A DNA stretch of 64,000 bases. Source: Erythrobacter mangrovi. GTDB lineage: Bacteria > Pseudomonadota > Alphaproteobacteria > Sphingomonadales > Sphingomonadaceae. This document shows positions 26,531 through 34,000 of the stretch, one piece after another; position 1 is the first letter of the stretch, and the number at the start of each line of letters is the position of its first letter. Location: positions 124,001-188,000 of the forward strand of contig NZ_CP053921.1 in NCBI RefSeq assembly GCF_013260645.1. Reading direction: 5' to 3'. The notes under the pieces were generated by a model. That model saw nothing but the letters and a program-made list of their open reading frames with translations. It did no database searches and had not been told where the DNA came from. Position numbers and translations under genes: made by a program.

Positions 26531-28030
26531 CTAGTTCCCGCTTGCCGTAGCGGCAGCCAATCCCTGCAGCGACAACCGGCGCCCTGGCGAAAACGCCAGC
26601 GCCCGGCGGAACGCATCCGCCGCTTCATCCTTGCGTCCGGCTTCGAGCAATTGCTCGCCGAGCAGTTCCCAGCTGGGCTTGGCCATGGGCGGCGGGCCAT
26701 AGACCGCGGGAACCGCGCTCTCAGCCTCCGCCGCTGAGCGCAGCAGGGCAAGGCCTGCCTCGCCACGTCCCGCCGACAGCGCTACAACCGCCTCGCCCTG
26801 CGCGAGCTGGCGCTCGTACCACGGCCTGAACCAGGTGTTGAGCGGGTCCTCCTGCTTGAGAGCCTCCTCAATCTGCGCGCCGAGCGACTTCATGTCGTCA
26901 AGTGCCGTCGCAGTCGCCGCTGCATCACCGAACGACTGGAGCAACCGCGCATAAGCAAGGTCGTAACGTGCCAGCAGGAAACCATCGTCGAGGCCTTCGA
27001 ACGGCTGCGGCCAGTTCCCCGCCGTCACGCCGCTCGAAAGCGCTATCCCGGCGTAGCTGCTCGCCGCGCCCCAGCCGAGTTTGTCTTTCGGGCCTTGCGC
27101 AACTTGCGCCTCGGCTTGCGCGCGGCAGCCGTCGACAATCTCACTCGCGTCCTTGCCTTGCTGGACCAATGCGTAGGTGAGCCATTCGTTGTAATGGCCG
27201 CAAAAGGTTGGGCTCCTCCCCGCTGCCACGCGCTGGCGATCGACCACCGCATCGGCGTTGATATTAGCCCGCTCCGACGACTCCCAGTCGCCCAGCGCAT
27301 GGAAGATATGGCTTACCATGTGCTGTGCATGCCCCGCGTCCGGCGCAACGACGGCGTAGCGCGCTGCCGCGCGGGCGCCCAGCGGTGCATGGTCGGCATC
27401 GTCATAGGAATGGATCAGGTAATGAAGGACACCCGGATGCTGCGGATGGTCCATGAAGCCTTCTTCCAGCACCCCGGCGGCGCGCATGAAGACCGGAATC
27501 TGGCGGCCGCCATGCGACGATGCGAGAATGGCGAGGCCGGTAAAGGCGCGCGCCTCGATATCGGTAGGGTCCTGCGCCAGCATGGCCTGCATCTTCGCCA
27601 GGTAGGCGAAATCGCGCTCTTCCTTGCTTCCCCCTCCATAAAGCGTCTCGACCGCATCGAGCCATTGCGCTTCGCGCGCGGAACGGGCCTTCGCCTTGCG
27701 CTCGGCCGGCGTCGCGCCCAGCTTGACCAGTACGGCCAGTGCCTCATCCCGATCCTGGTTGTCCCACAAGGAATGGTTGTGGGTCATCGCTTCGCCCCAA
27801 TAGGCCATCACGAAGTCCGGATCCGCAGCTTGCGCTTCGCGGAAGGCCGCTTCTGCGCGGTCGTATTCGAAGCTGTGCAGCAGTGCGACGCCGCGCAGGA
27901 AAGGCGCAGATGCGTTCGCGTTTCCGCTGTGCGCCATGGCGACATATTCGACGCCAACCCGGTCCTGCGCAACTGTAGGTGCAGCCAGCGCGCCGACGAC
28001 ACAGGCAACGATCAAGCCCAACTTGTTCAT
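26531..28030 (-). CDS. Secreted TPR-like protein of unknown function
   Basis: 499 residues with a signal peptide (about 1-21, ending APTVAQ). TPR-like helices appear at the N-terminus (FLRGVALLHSFEYDRAEAAF), in the middle and at the C-terminus (AADAFRRALAFSPGR). Conserved-looking His-rich segments (LHYLIHSYDDADH, HAQHMVSHIFHALGDW) could bind metal. It lies 58 bp ahead of the beta-helix gene on the same strand. A GC hairpin (plus 28041-28069) overlaps its ribosome-binding region. No function is established. Confidence 0.8.
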   Translation of the reverse strand: MNKLGLIVACVVGALAAPTVAQDRVGVEYVAMAHSGNANASAPFLRGVALLHSFEYDRAEAAFREAQAADPDFVMAYWGEAMTHNHSLWDNQDRDEALAVLVKLGATPAERKAKARSAREAQWLDAVETLYGGGSKEERDFAYLAKMQAMLAQDPTDIEARAFTGLAILASSHGGRQIPVFMRAAGVLEEGFMDHPQHPGVLHYLIHSYDDADHAPLGARAAARYAVVAPDAGHAQHMVSHIFHALGDWESSERANINADAVVDRQRVAAGRSPTFCGHYNEWLTYALVQQGKDASEIVDGCRAQAEAQVAQGPKDKLGWGAASSYAGIALSSGVTAGNWPQPFEGLDDGFLLARYDLAYARLLQSFGDAAATATALDDMKSLGAQIEEALKQEDPLNTWFRPWYERQLAQGEAVVALSAGRGEAGLALLRSAAEAESAVPAVYGPPPMAKPSWELLGEQLLEAGRKDEAADAFRRALAFSPGRRLSLQGLAAATASGN

Positions 28031-28086
28031 AGCGATTTCCCCCCCGCGCCGATCTTGCCGCATCGGGGGCACAATGCAAGAAGCGC

Positions 28087-28428
28087 CTATCTCGCGGTAA
28101 AGGCGCAGACCGCGGCAGAAGTGGCGGTTACCTCGAGCACCTGCGGATCGTCGAGCCGGCGCACGCGCTCGAGGAATTCGGGCATGGTCAGGGGTACTGC
28201 CGCTTCGGCTTCCTCGGGGGCCAAACCCTCAAGCTTGCGCAATTGGGCCAAAGTCAGCCGGTCGGCCATCCTTTCGGCCATACAGGCAGCCATGGGTTGC
28301 GTCAGACCCCGCGCGACGAGTTCGCTTTCGATCCGGTTCTCGACCGCCCGACCGAGCCCGCCGGTCAACAGCCACCCGCCGCCGAGGACTAGCAGCACCG
28401 CACCGGCGATCAGGATATTCCGCTTCAC
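28087..28428 (-). CDS. Small anchored protein, unknown
   Basis: 113 residues: an N-terminal hydrophobic helix (about 5-22) and a Glu/Leu-rich helical body with Cys49 and Cys107, which could form a periplasmic disulfide. No recognised family. It starts 10 bp after the end of pntB, so it is probably cotranscribed with the transhydrogenase genes. Confidence 0.65.
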   Translation of the reverse strand: MKRNILIAGAVLLVLGGGWLLTGGLGRAVENRIESELVARGLTQPMAACMAERMADRLTLAQLRKLEGLAPEEAEAAVPLTMPEFLERVRRLDDPQVLEVTATSAAVCAFTAR

Positions 28429-28438
28429 AACGCAGCCC

Positions 28439-29920
28439 TCAATCGAGAGCCTTGACGATTTCCTCGACCATCTTTTTCGCGTCGGCCAGCAGCATGACGG
28501 TCTGGTTCATGTAGAACACGTCATTGTCGACCCCCGCGTAGCCCACGCCGCCCATGCTACGCTTGATGAAGAACACCTGCTTGGCCTTGTCCACGTCGAA
28601 CACGGGCATGCCGTAGATCGGTGAACTCTTGTCGGTCTTCGCCGCCGGGTTCACCACATCGTTCGCACCAATGATGAAAGCGATGTCCGTCTGCGCAAAC
28701 TCTGAATTGATGTCTTCGAGCTCGAACACCTTGTCGTAGGCAACGTTCGCTTCGGCCAGCAGGACGTTCATGTGCCCGGGCATGCGACCCGCGACCGGGT
28801 GGATCGCGAACTTCACCTCGACGCCCTTCTCCTCGAGCAGGTCGGTCATTTCGCGCAGCGCGTGCTGCGCTTGTGCGACCGCCATGCCGTAGCCAGGAAT
28901 GATGATGACCTTTTCTGCCTGCTCGAGCATGAAGGCGGCATCCTCCGCACTGCCGGTCTTGTAGGGGCGCTGTTCGCCATCCCCGGCAGAAATAGCCGCA
29001 TCATCCGCACCGAAGCCCCCGGCAATCACCGAGATGAAGCTGCGGTTCATGGCGCGGCACATGATGTAGCTGAGGATCGCACCCGAGCTGCCGACCAATG
29101 CACCGGTGATGATCATCGCAGTATTGTGCAGCGTGAAGCCCATCGCCGCTGCCGCCCAGCCCGAGTAGCTGTTGAGCATCGACACCACAACCGGCATGTC
29201 CGCGCCTCCGATGGGAATGATCAGCAGGAAACCGATCGTAAAAGCGGCGATCACGATCGCCCAGAACAACCACCCCTCGCCCGCAGGCGCGACAGGGGCC
29301 ATGGCGTAGGCTGCGGTCCCGCCAAGAATCGCCACGAGCGTGCCCAGGTTGATGACGTGCCGCCCGGGCAACATGATCGGCTTGCCGCTCATGTTGCCGT
29401 TCAACTTGGCAAAGGCGATGACCGAACCCGAGAAGGTGATCGCGCCGATTGCCGCACCCAACGCCATCTCGACCCGGCTGACGGCGAGGATATTACCGGT
29501 AGCGTCGAGAATCCCGAAAGCGTCTGGATTCATGAAGGCCGCAACCGCGACCAGCACGGCCGCAAGGCCGACCAATGAGTGGAAGGCCGCCACAAGTTGC
29601 GGCATCGCGGTCATGGCAATGCGCTGCGCGATGACGAAGCCGACGATGCCGCCAAGTGCAATGGCGATGCCGATCTCGACGATATTGGCGACTTCATGGG
29701 TAACCAGCGTGGTGGCGACCGCGATCAGCATGCCTGCCATGCCGAAGCGGTTGCCGCGGCGACTGGTCGCAGGTGAAGACAGGCCGCGCAATGCGAGGAT
29801 GAAGAACACGCCCGCTACTAGATAGGCCAGCGCAACCCAGGGGTTCACGGCTTCACCGCTTGAAGCTGCGGCAGGAGTTGCCAGGGCAAGGAACGGCATG
29901 GCCGTCAGAAGGCGACGCAT
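28439..29920 (-). CDS. pntB: NAD(P) transhydrogenase subunit beta
   Basis: 493-residue membrane subunit with about nine transmembrane segments and the NADP-binding domain III at the C-terminus (GYGMAVAQAQHA, AIHPVAGRMPGHMNV, GANDVVNP). It couples the proton gradient to NADPH production together with PntA1 and PntA2. The N-terminus carries an extra hydrophobic, Ala-rich segment of about 25 residues (MRRLLTAMPFLALATPAAAS) that looks like a signal peptide. Its ATG overlaps the pntA2 stop by one base. Confidence 0.95.
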   Translation of the reverse strand: MRRLLTAMPFLALATPAAASSGEAVNPWVALAYLVAGVFFILALRGLSSPATSRRGNRFGMAGMLIAVATTLVTHEVANIVEIGIAIALGGIVGFVIAQRIAMTAMPQLVAAFHSLVGLAAVLVAVAAFMNPDAFGILDATGNILAVSRVEMALGAAIGAITFSGSVIAFAKLNGNMSGKPIMLPGRHVINLGTLVAILGGTAAYAMAPVAPAGEGWLFWAIVIAAFTIGFLLIIPIGGADMPVVVSMLNSYSGWAAAAMGFTLHNTAMIITGALVGSSGAILSYIMCRAMNRSFISVIAGGFGADDAAISAGDGEQRPYKTGSAEDAAFMLEQAEKVIIIPGYGMAVAQAQHALREMTDLLEEKGVEVKFAIHPVAGRMPGHMNVLLAEANVAYDKVFELEDINSEFAQTDIAFIIGANDVVNPAAKTDKSSPIYGMPVFDVDKAKQVFFIKRSMGGVGYAGVDNDVFYMNQTVMLLADAKKMVEEIVKALD

Positions 29921-30204
29921 CACTTGGTCTCCTTCTTCTTGTACATCGCCAGCATACGTTCGGTGACGGCAAAACCGCCGAAGATGTTGACAGAGGCCAG
30001 CACCACTCCTGCAAGACCCATCCATTTGGCGATCTCGCTCCCCGCAGTAGCGGCAGCGATGAGCGCGCCGACGATGATCACCGACGAGATGGCATTGGTC
30101 ACCGCCATCAGTGGCGTGTGCAATGCCGGAGTAACCGACCAGACCACGTAATAGCCGACGAAACATGCCAGCACGAAAATCGACAGGATTGAGATGAAGT
30201 CCAC
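29920..30204 (-). CDS. pntA2: NAD(P) transhydrogenase subunit alpha, part 2
   Basis: 94 residues with three transmembrane helices, the membrane part of the alpha subunit, encoded separately as is usual in alphaproteobacteria. Motifs include FVGYYVVWSVTPALHTPLMAV and ISSVIIVGAL. It sits between pntA1 (23 bp upstream) and pntB (1-bp overlap). Confidence 0.94.
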   Translation of the reverse strand: MDFISILSIFVLACFVGYYVVWSVTPALHTPLMAVTNAISSVIIVGALIAAATAGSEIAKWMGLAGVVLASVNIFGGFAVTERMLAMYKKKETK

Positions 30205-30227
30205 TTTGGCCCTCCCCGGGTCCGGAA

Positions 30228-31352
30228 TTACTGCGCCGCCAGCCTCTCGTTCACGACCTTGCCGCCCTGCGTCAGCCGCACGGCATTGCCGATTTCCTCG
30301 TCGAGCACAGGCTTGCCCGCTTCCTTGTCCCAGAACGCCGAGAGAAAGTTGTAGAGGTTGCGCGCAAACAGTGCCGAGGAATCGGCTGCGAGATGGCTTG
30401 CGGTGTTCGAAAAGCCGATGATCTTGACGCCGTGCTTCTCGACCACTTGGTCGGGGACCGAACCTTCGACATTGCCGCCTTGCGCCACCGCGAGATCGAA
30501 GATCACGCTGCCGGGCTTCATCGTGGCAATCTGCGCATCGCTGATCAGCCGAGGCGCGGGGCGACCGGGGATCAGGGCTGTGGTGATGACGATGTCCTGC
30601 TTGGCAAGATGGCCCGAAACCAGCTCGGCCTGGGCCTTCTGGTATTCCTCGCTCATCTCGGTGGCATAGCCGCCCGAGCCTTCGCCTTCGATCCCCGCGA
30701 CGTTCTCCACGAAGATCGGCTTCGCGCCGAGCGACTGGATCTGCTCCTTGGTGGCCGACCGGACGTCCGTGGCCGAAACCTGCGCGCCAAGCCGCTTGGC
30801 GGTCGCGATGGCCTGCAGGCCTGCAACACCGACGCCCATCACGAAAGCGCGGGCCGCTTGCACCGTGCCGGCGGCGGTCATCATCATCGGGAAGGCCCGG
30901 CCATACTCGTTCGCGGCAGCCAGCACCGCCTTGTAGCCCGCCAGGTTCGACTGGCTGGACAGCACATCCATGCTCTGCGCACGGGTGATGCGCGGCATGA
31001 ACTCCATGCTCAGCGCCTCCAGCCCGGCCTTGGCATAGGCCTCGACCCGCTCCCTCTCGCGGAAGGGATCGAAGGTCGCCACCACCCAGGCGCCTGGCTT
31101 TGCCCCCTTGAGCGCTGCGACGTCGGGCGCCTGGACACCCAGAACGATGTCAGCATCCTTGACCGTCGCGGCAGCCGCCCCGACCTCAGCCCCCACTTCG
31201 CGGTAGGCTTCATCGGTGATCGAAGCAGCGCCACCGGCGCCTGCCTCGACCGCTACCGTGGCTCCAAGCGTCGCGAATTTCTTCGCAGTTTCGGGTGTCA
31301 ACGCGACCCGGTTTTCCCCGGCCGCGCCCTCCTTCAGCACCGCGATGCGCAT
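30228..31352 (-). CDS. pntA1: NAD(P) transhydrogenase subunit alpha, part 1
   Basis: 374 residues, the soluble NAD(H)-binding domain I, related to alanine dehydrogenase: MRIAVLKEGAAGENRVALTP at the start, a GVGVAGLQAIATAKRLGA dinucleotide fold, and the mobile loop region with EMSEEYQ. It delivers hydride to PntB domain III. It starts 10 bp after the tiny aa3-oxidase subunit IV gene, which is therefore the likely first gene of the operon. Confidence 0.95.
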   Translation of the reverse strand: MRIAVLKEGAAGENRVALTPETAKKFATLGATVAVEAGAGGAASITDEAYREVGAEVGAAAATVKDADIVLGVQAPDVAALKGAKPGAWVVATFDPFRERERVEAYAKAGLEALSMEFMPRITRAQSMDVLSSQSNLAGYKAVLAAANEYGRAFPMMMTAAGTVQAARAFVMGVGVAGLQAIATAKRLGAQVSATDVRSATKEQIQSLGAKPIFVENVAGIEGEGSGGYATEMSEEYQKAQAELVSGHLAKQDIVITTALIPGRPAPRLISDAQIATMKPGSVIFDLAVAQGGNVEGSVPDQVVEKHGVKIIGFSNTASHLAADSSALFARNLYNFLSAFWDKEAGKPVLDEEIGNAVRLTQGGKVVNERLAAQ

Positions 31353-31362
31353 AATCGCGAGC

Positions 31363-31488
31363 TTAGTCGGAAATCAGTACGACGACGAGCAGCGTGATCA
31401 ACGCCAGCGTGGGAATGACCCACTTGAGCATGCTGATAAAGGACGAATAAGTGCTGCTGTGCGCCTTCATGTCGTTGGCGGAACCCAT
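31363..31488 (-). CDS. aa3-type cytochrome c oxidase subunit IV
   Basis: A 41-residue protein too short for most gene scans: MGSANDMKAH, a short polar stretch, LKWVIPTLALITLLVVVLI as a single transmembrane helix, then SD. This is the pattern of the small bacterial aa3 subunit IV family (N-terminal DMKAH, one helix). No other cytochrome oxidase gene is in the window. The gene precedes pntA1 by 10 bp; such linkage to transhydrogenase recurs in this group as far as I recall. Confidence 0.85.
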   Translation of the reverse strand: MGSANDMKAHSSTYSSFISMLKWVIPTLALITLLVVVLISD

Positions 31489-31561
31489 GGCTTTCCCCTA
31501 ACTGCGGAATTGCTGTTGGGGCGGTCTATCGCGGGCATGGCACCGGCTCAAGTCCCCCATG

Positions 31562-31584
31562 GCCTGTTCTGCTGACAAACAGGC
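31562..31584. promoter_or_regulatory. Inverted repeat between the subunit IV/pnt operon and the NtrC-type regulator
   Basis: GCCTGTT (31562-31568) and AACAGGC (31578-31584), perfect 7-bp arms around 9 bp, in the 179-bp divergent intergenic region. It could be an operator for either gene. No -10/-35 pair stands out. Confidence 0.35.
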
Positions 31585-31667
31585 TTAATCGGGTGTTTAC
31601 TCCTTTGGCCTATGCATTGTCGGTCGGCGGATTTCCGCCAATTGGGAACGGGGGCCGGGCAAATCAT

Positions 31668-33086
31668 ATGGCGACTGACGAGACGCGCCTGCTGATGTTG
31701 ATCGACGACGAACCGGCCCAAAGCCGGTTTGTCAGTGCGCTCGCCGCCCGCGAGGGCTGGCGTACGCTCGTGGTCGCCTCGGGCGAAGAAGCCCTGGCCA
31801 AGCTGGCAGCGCCTGACGGCGCCGACGTCCACGCCGTCCTGCTCGATCAGCGGGTTCCCGGCGAAGACGCTTGCGAACTGATCCGCGAAATCCGCACAGC
31901 ACGCCCCGATGTGCCGCTGCTGATGCTCACTGCCAGTACTTCGCCACTGCTCGCGGTGGAAGCGATGCGTTCCGGTGCAACCGATTATCTGATCAAGCCG
32001 GTCGCCCCCGACCGGTTGCTCGCCGCCCTGCGAAGCGCGACCCGCGCCGAAGCGCCGCGCGACGAGCTCCAGCCGATGACCGAGAAGTTGCCCACCGTGC
32101 TCGATTTCGACGCCATGGTCGGCACGGCCCCACCCTTCCGCACCGCACTGGCAAAGGCGGCCACCGCCGCGCGTGGGCACGGCCATTTGCTGGTCGAGGG
32201 CGAGAGCGGCACCGGCAAGGAAATGCTGCTGCGGGCGATGCACGCCGCCTCGACCCGCGCCAAGGCACCGATGAAGCTGGTCGCCTGCGGTGCCCTGCCC
32301 GCGACTTCGCTTGAATCGCTGTTGTTCGGGCACGAGAAGGGAGCGTTTGCGGGTGCTTTCGATCGTCAGACCGGCCTGTTCGAATATTGCGATGGAGGCA
32401 CGCTGCTTCTCGACGATGTCGACCGGATGGACCTGTCCTTGCAGGAACGCCTTGCCGACGTAATCGAAAGCGGCATCGTCCGCCCGACCGGCGCCACGCA
32501 TGGCTTCCGGATCGACGTTCGCATTTTCGCCTCCAGCGACCTTCCGGTTGAGGAACTGGTTGCAGCGGGTGAATTCTCCGAGCGCCTGTTCACCGCACTC
32601 TCCGCGACACGCATCCACATGCCCGCGTTGCGCGACAGGCTCGGCGATATTCCCGCGCTGACTCGCTATTTCCTTGCGAAGATCGGCGAACAGCCGGGAC
32701 TGTTCCACCACTCGATCGCCGATAGCGGGCTGACCCTGCTCGAAGCCTACGACTGGCCCGGCAACGTCCGCCAGCTGCAGGCAGTGCTGTTCCGCGCCTC
32801 GGTGTTCGAGCAGCGCGAGGCGCTTACCGCGCACAGCTTTCCGCAGCTCTCGCAGCTGCTGGGCGACAGCCCCGACCGTGGCGAAAGCCGGGCACGCGGG
32901 CTCGGCGTCCTGCTCTACACCGACGACGGCAACCTGCGCGCGCTCGAGGATATCGAGGCCGACATCATCCGCCTTGCCATCGGCCATTACCGTGGGCGGA
33001 TGACCGAAGTCGCTCGTCGATTGGGCATCGGGCGCTCGACGCTCTACCGCAAGCTCTCCGAGCTCGGCATCGACAACGTGGCCTGA
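31668..33086 (+). CDS. NtrC-type response regulator with degenerate sigma-54 motifs
   Basis: 472 residues from the ATG at 31668. The receiver domain (about 8-122) has intact acidic pocket Asp13/Asp14, phosphoacceptor Asp60 and Lys110. The AAA+ domain (about 145-370) has Walker A GESGTGKE (178-185). A Fis-type helix-turn-helix is at the C-terminus (about 448-468, TEVARRLGIGRSTLYRKL). The sigma-54 contact loop reads GAFAGA instead of GAFTGA (225-230), and Walker B ends LLDD rather than LDE (246-250). It may activate sigma-54 weakly or act by another mechanism. No histidine kinase gene is adjacent. Confidence 0.88.
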   Translation: MATDETRLLMLIDDEPAQSRFVSALAAREGWRTLVVASGEEALAKLAAPDGADVHAVLLDQRVPGEDACELIREIRTARPDVPLLMLTASTSPLLAVEAMRSGATDYLIKPVAPDRLLAALRSATRAEAPRDELQPMTEKLPTVLDFDAMVGTAPPFRTALAKAATAARGHGHLLVEGESGTGKEMLLRAMHAASTRAKAPMKLVACGALPATSLESLLFGHEKGAFAGAFDRQTGLFEYCDGGTLLLDDVDRMDLSLQERLADVIESGIVRPTGATHGFRIDVRIFASSDLPVEELVAAGEFSERLFTALSATRIHMPALRDRLGDIPALTRYFLAKIGEQPGLFHHSIADSGLTLLEAYDWPGNVRQLQAVLFRASVFEQREALTAHSFPQLSQLLGDSPDRGESRARGLGVLLYTDDGNLRALEDIEADIIRLAIGHYRGRMTEVARRLGIGRSTLYRKLSELGIDNVA

Positions 33087-33217
33087 CCACGCTACACCGC
33101 GCCCGTCCAAACGGGAGTACCTCAGGTGAACAAGAGCCACCGCTAAGGCGGACCAGCTTTCGACCCCGGCGCGCATTGCGCCCGGCGATCACACCTGATT
33201 TTTCCTGAGGTAAACTT
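33087..33217 (+). promoter_or_regulatory. Structured leader of the SDR gene with possible RBS-sequestering switch
   Basis: TACCTCAGG (33118-33126) is exactly complementary to CCTGAGGTA (33204-33212), which contains the ribosome-binding site of the SDR gene at 33218. The overlapping TCAGGTG (33122-33128) can instead pair with CACCTGA (33192-33198), directly followed by TTTTT. The two pairings exclude each other. Between them lie smaller hairpins (CCGC/GCGG near 33140-33151, CCGG-rich near 33165-33186). It matches no riboswitch class I recognise. Confidence 0.5.
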
Positions 33218-34000
33218 ATGCAAAGACTGAATGAATTGCTGTGCGTCGTCACCGGTGGTGCACGCGGCATCGGCAAGGCCGTATGTGCCGCATTCCTGGC
33301 CGAGGGCGCGCGTGTCGTGCTCACCGACATCGACGAAGACGAAGGTAGGAAAGCGGCTAGCGAACTCGGCTGCGAGTTCCGCAAGCTCGATGTCGCCAAC
33401 GAGGCGGACTGGGACGCTTTGGCTTCCGCTTTCCCGACGATCGACGTGCTCGTCAACAACGCCGGAATCACCGGGTTCGAGGACAGTCCCGGCCCGCACG
33501 ACCCGGAGCATGCCAGCCTTGCCGAATGGCGGCGGGTCAACGCGGTCAACTCCGAGGGCACCTTCCTCGGCTGCCGCTATGCCTTGCAGGCGATGAAGGA
33601 CCGGGGCACCGGATCGATCATCAACATGTCCTCGCGTTCGGGCATCGTCGGCATCCCCGGCGCGGCGGCTTATGCCGCAAGCAAGGCGGCAATCCGCAAT
33701 CATACCAAGTCGGTCGCACTATATGCCGCCCAGCACGGCTGGGCGATCCGCTGCAACTCGATCCACCCTGCTGCCGTGCTCACCCCTATGTGGGACGCAC
33801 TGATCGGCGATGGACCCGACCGCGAGGCGCGGATGGCCGCGATGGTTGCCGATACCCCGCTCAAGCGCTTCGGCACGGTCGAGGAGGTCGCTGCGCTGTG
33901 CGTCTACCTCGCCTCGCCCGAGAGCGGCTATATGACCGGCGCCGAGCTTACCCTCGACGGCGGGCTGCTGGCAGGCTCGGCGGCCTCGCCGGGGGATTAG
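33218..34000 (+). CDS. Short-chain dehydrogenase/reductase (classical SDR)
   Basis: 260 residues. The cofactor motif is TGGARGIG (12-19), with Asp37 at the end of beta-2 favouring NAD. NNAG is at 80-83, and the catalytic set is Ser139, Tyr152 and Lys156 (SSRSGIVG...YAASK). It is an alcohol/ketone oxidoreductase of unknown substrate, close to the hydroxysteroid/glucose dehydrogenase group. Translation may be controlled by the leader just upstream. Its TAG stop overlaps the stop codon of convergent folP. Confidence 0.92.
   Translation: MQRLNELLCVVTGGARGIGKAVCAAFLAEGARVVLTDIDEDEGRKAASELGCEFRKLDVANEADWDALASAFPTIDVLVNNAGITGFEDSPGPHDPEHASLAEWRRVNAVNSEGTFLGCRYALQAMKDRGTGSIINMSSRSGIVGIPGAAAYAASKAAIRNHTKSVALYAAQHGWAIRCNSIHPAAVLTPMWDALIGDGPDREARMAAMVADTPLKRFGTVEEVAALCVYLASPESGYMTGAELTLDGGLLAGSAASPGD

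Noticed and set aside
33138..33152. CGCTAAGG in the SDR leader as a SAM-II-type riboswitch element
   Set aside because: The order and spacing of the SAM-II pseudoknot elements are absent; only a few bases match.
31548..33176. 542-codon minus-strand open frame
   Set aside because: Antisense to the NtrC-type regulator, whose receiver, AAA+ and helix-turn-helix motifs are clear.
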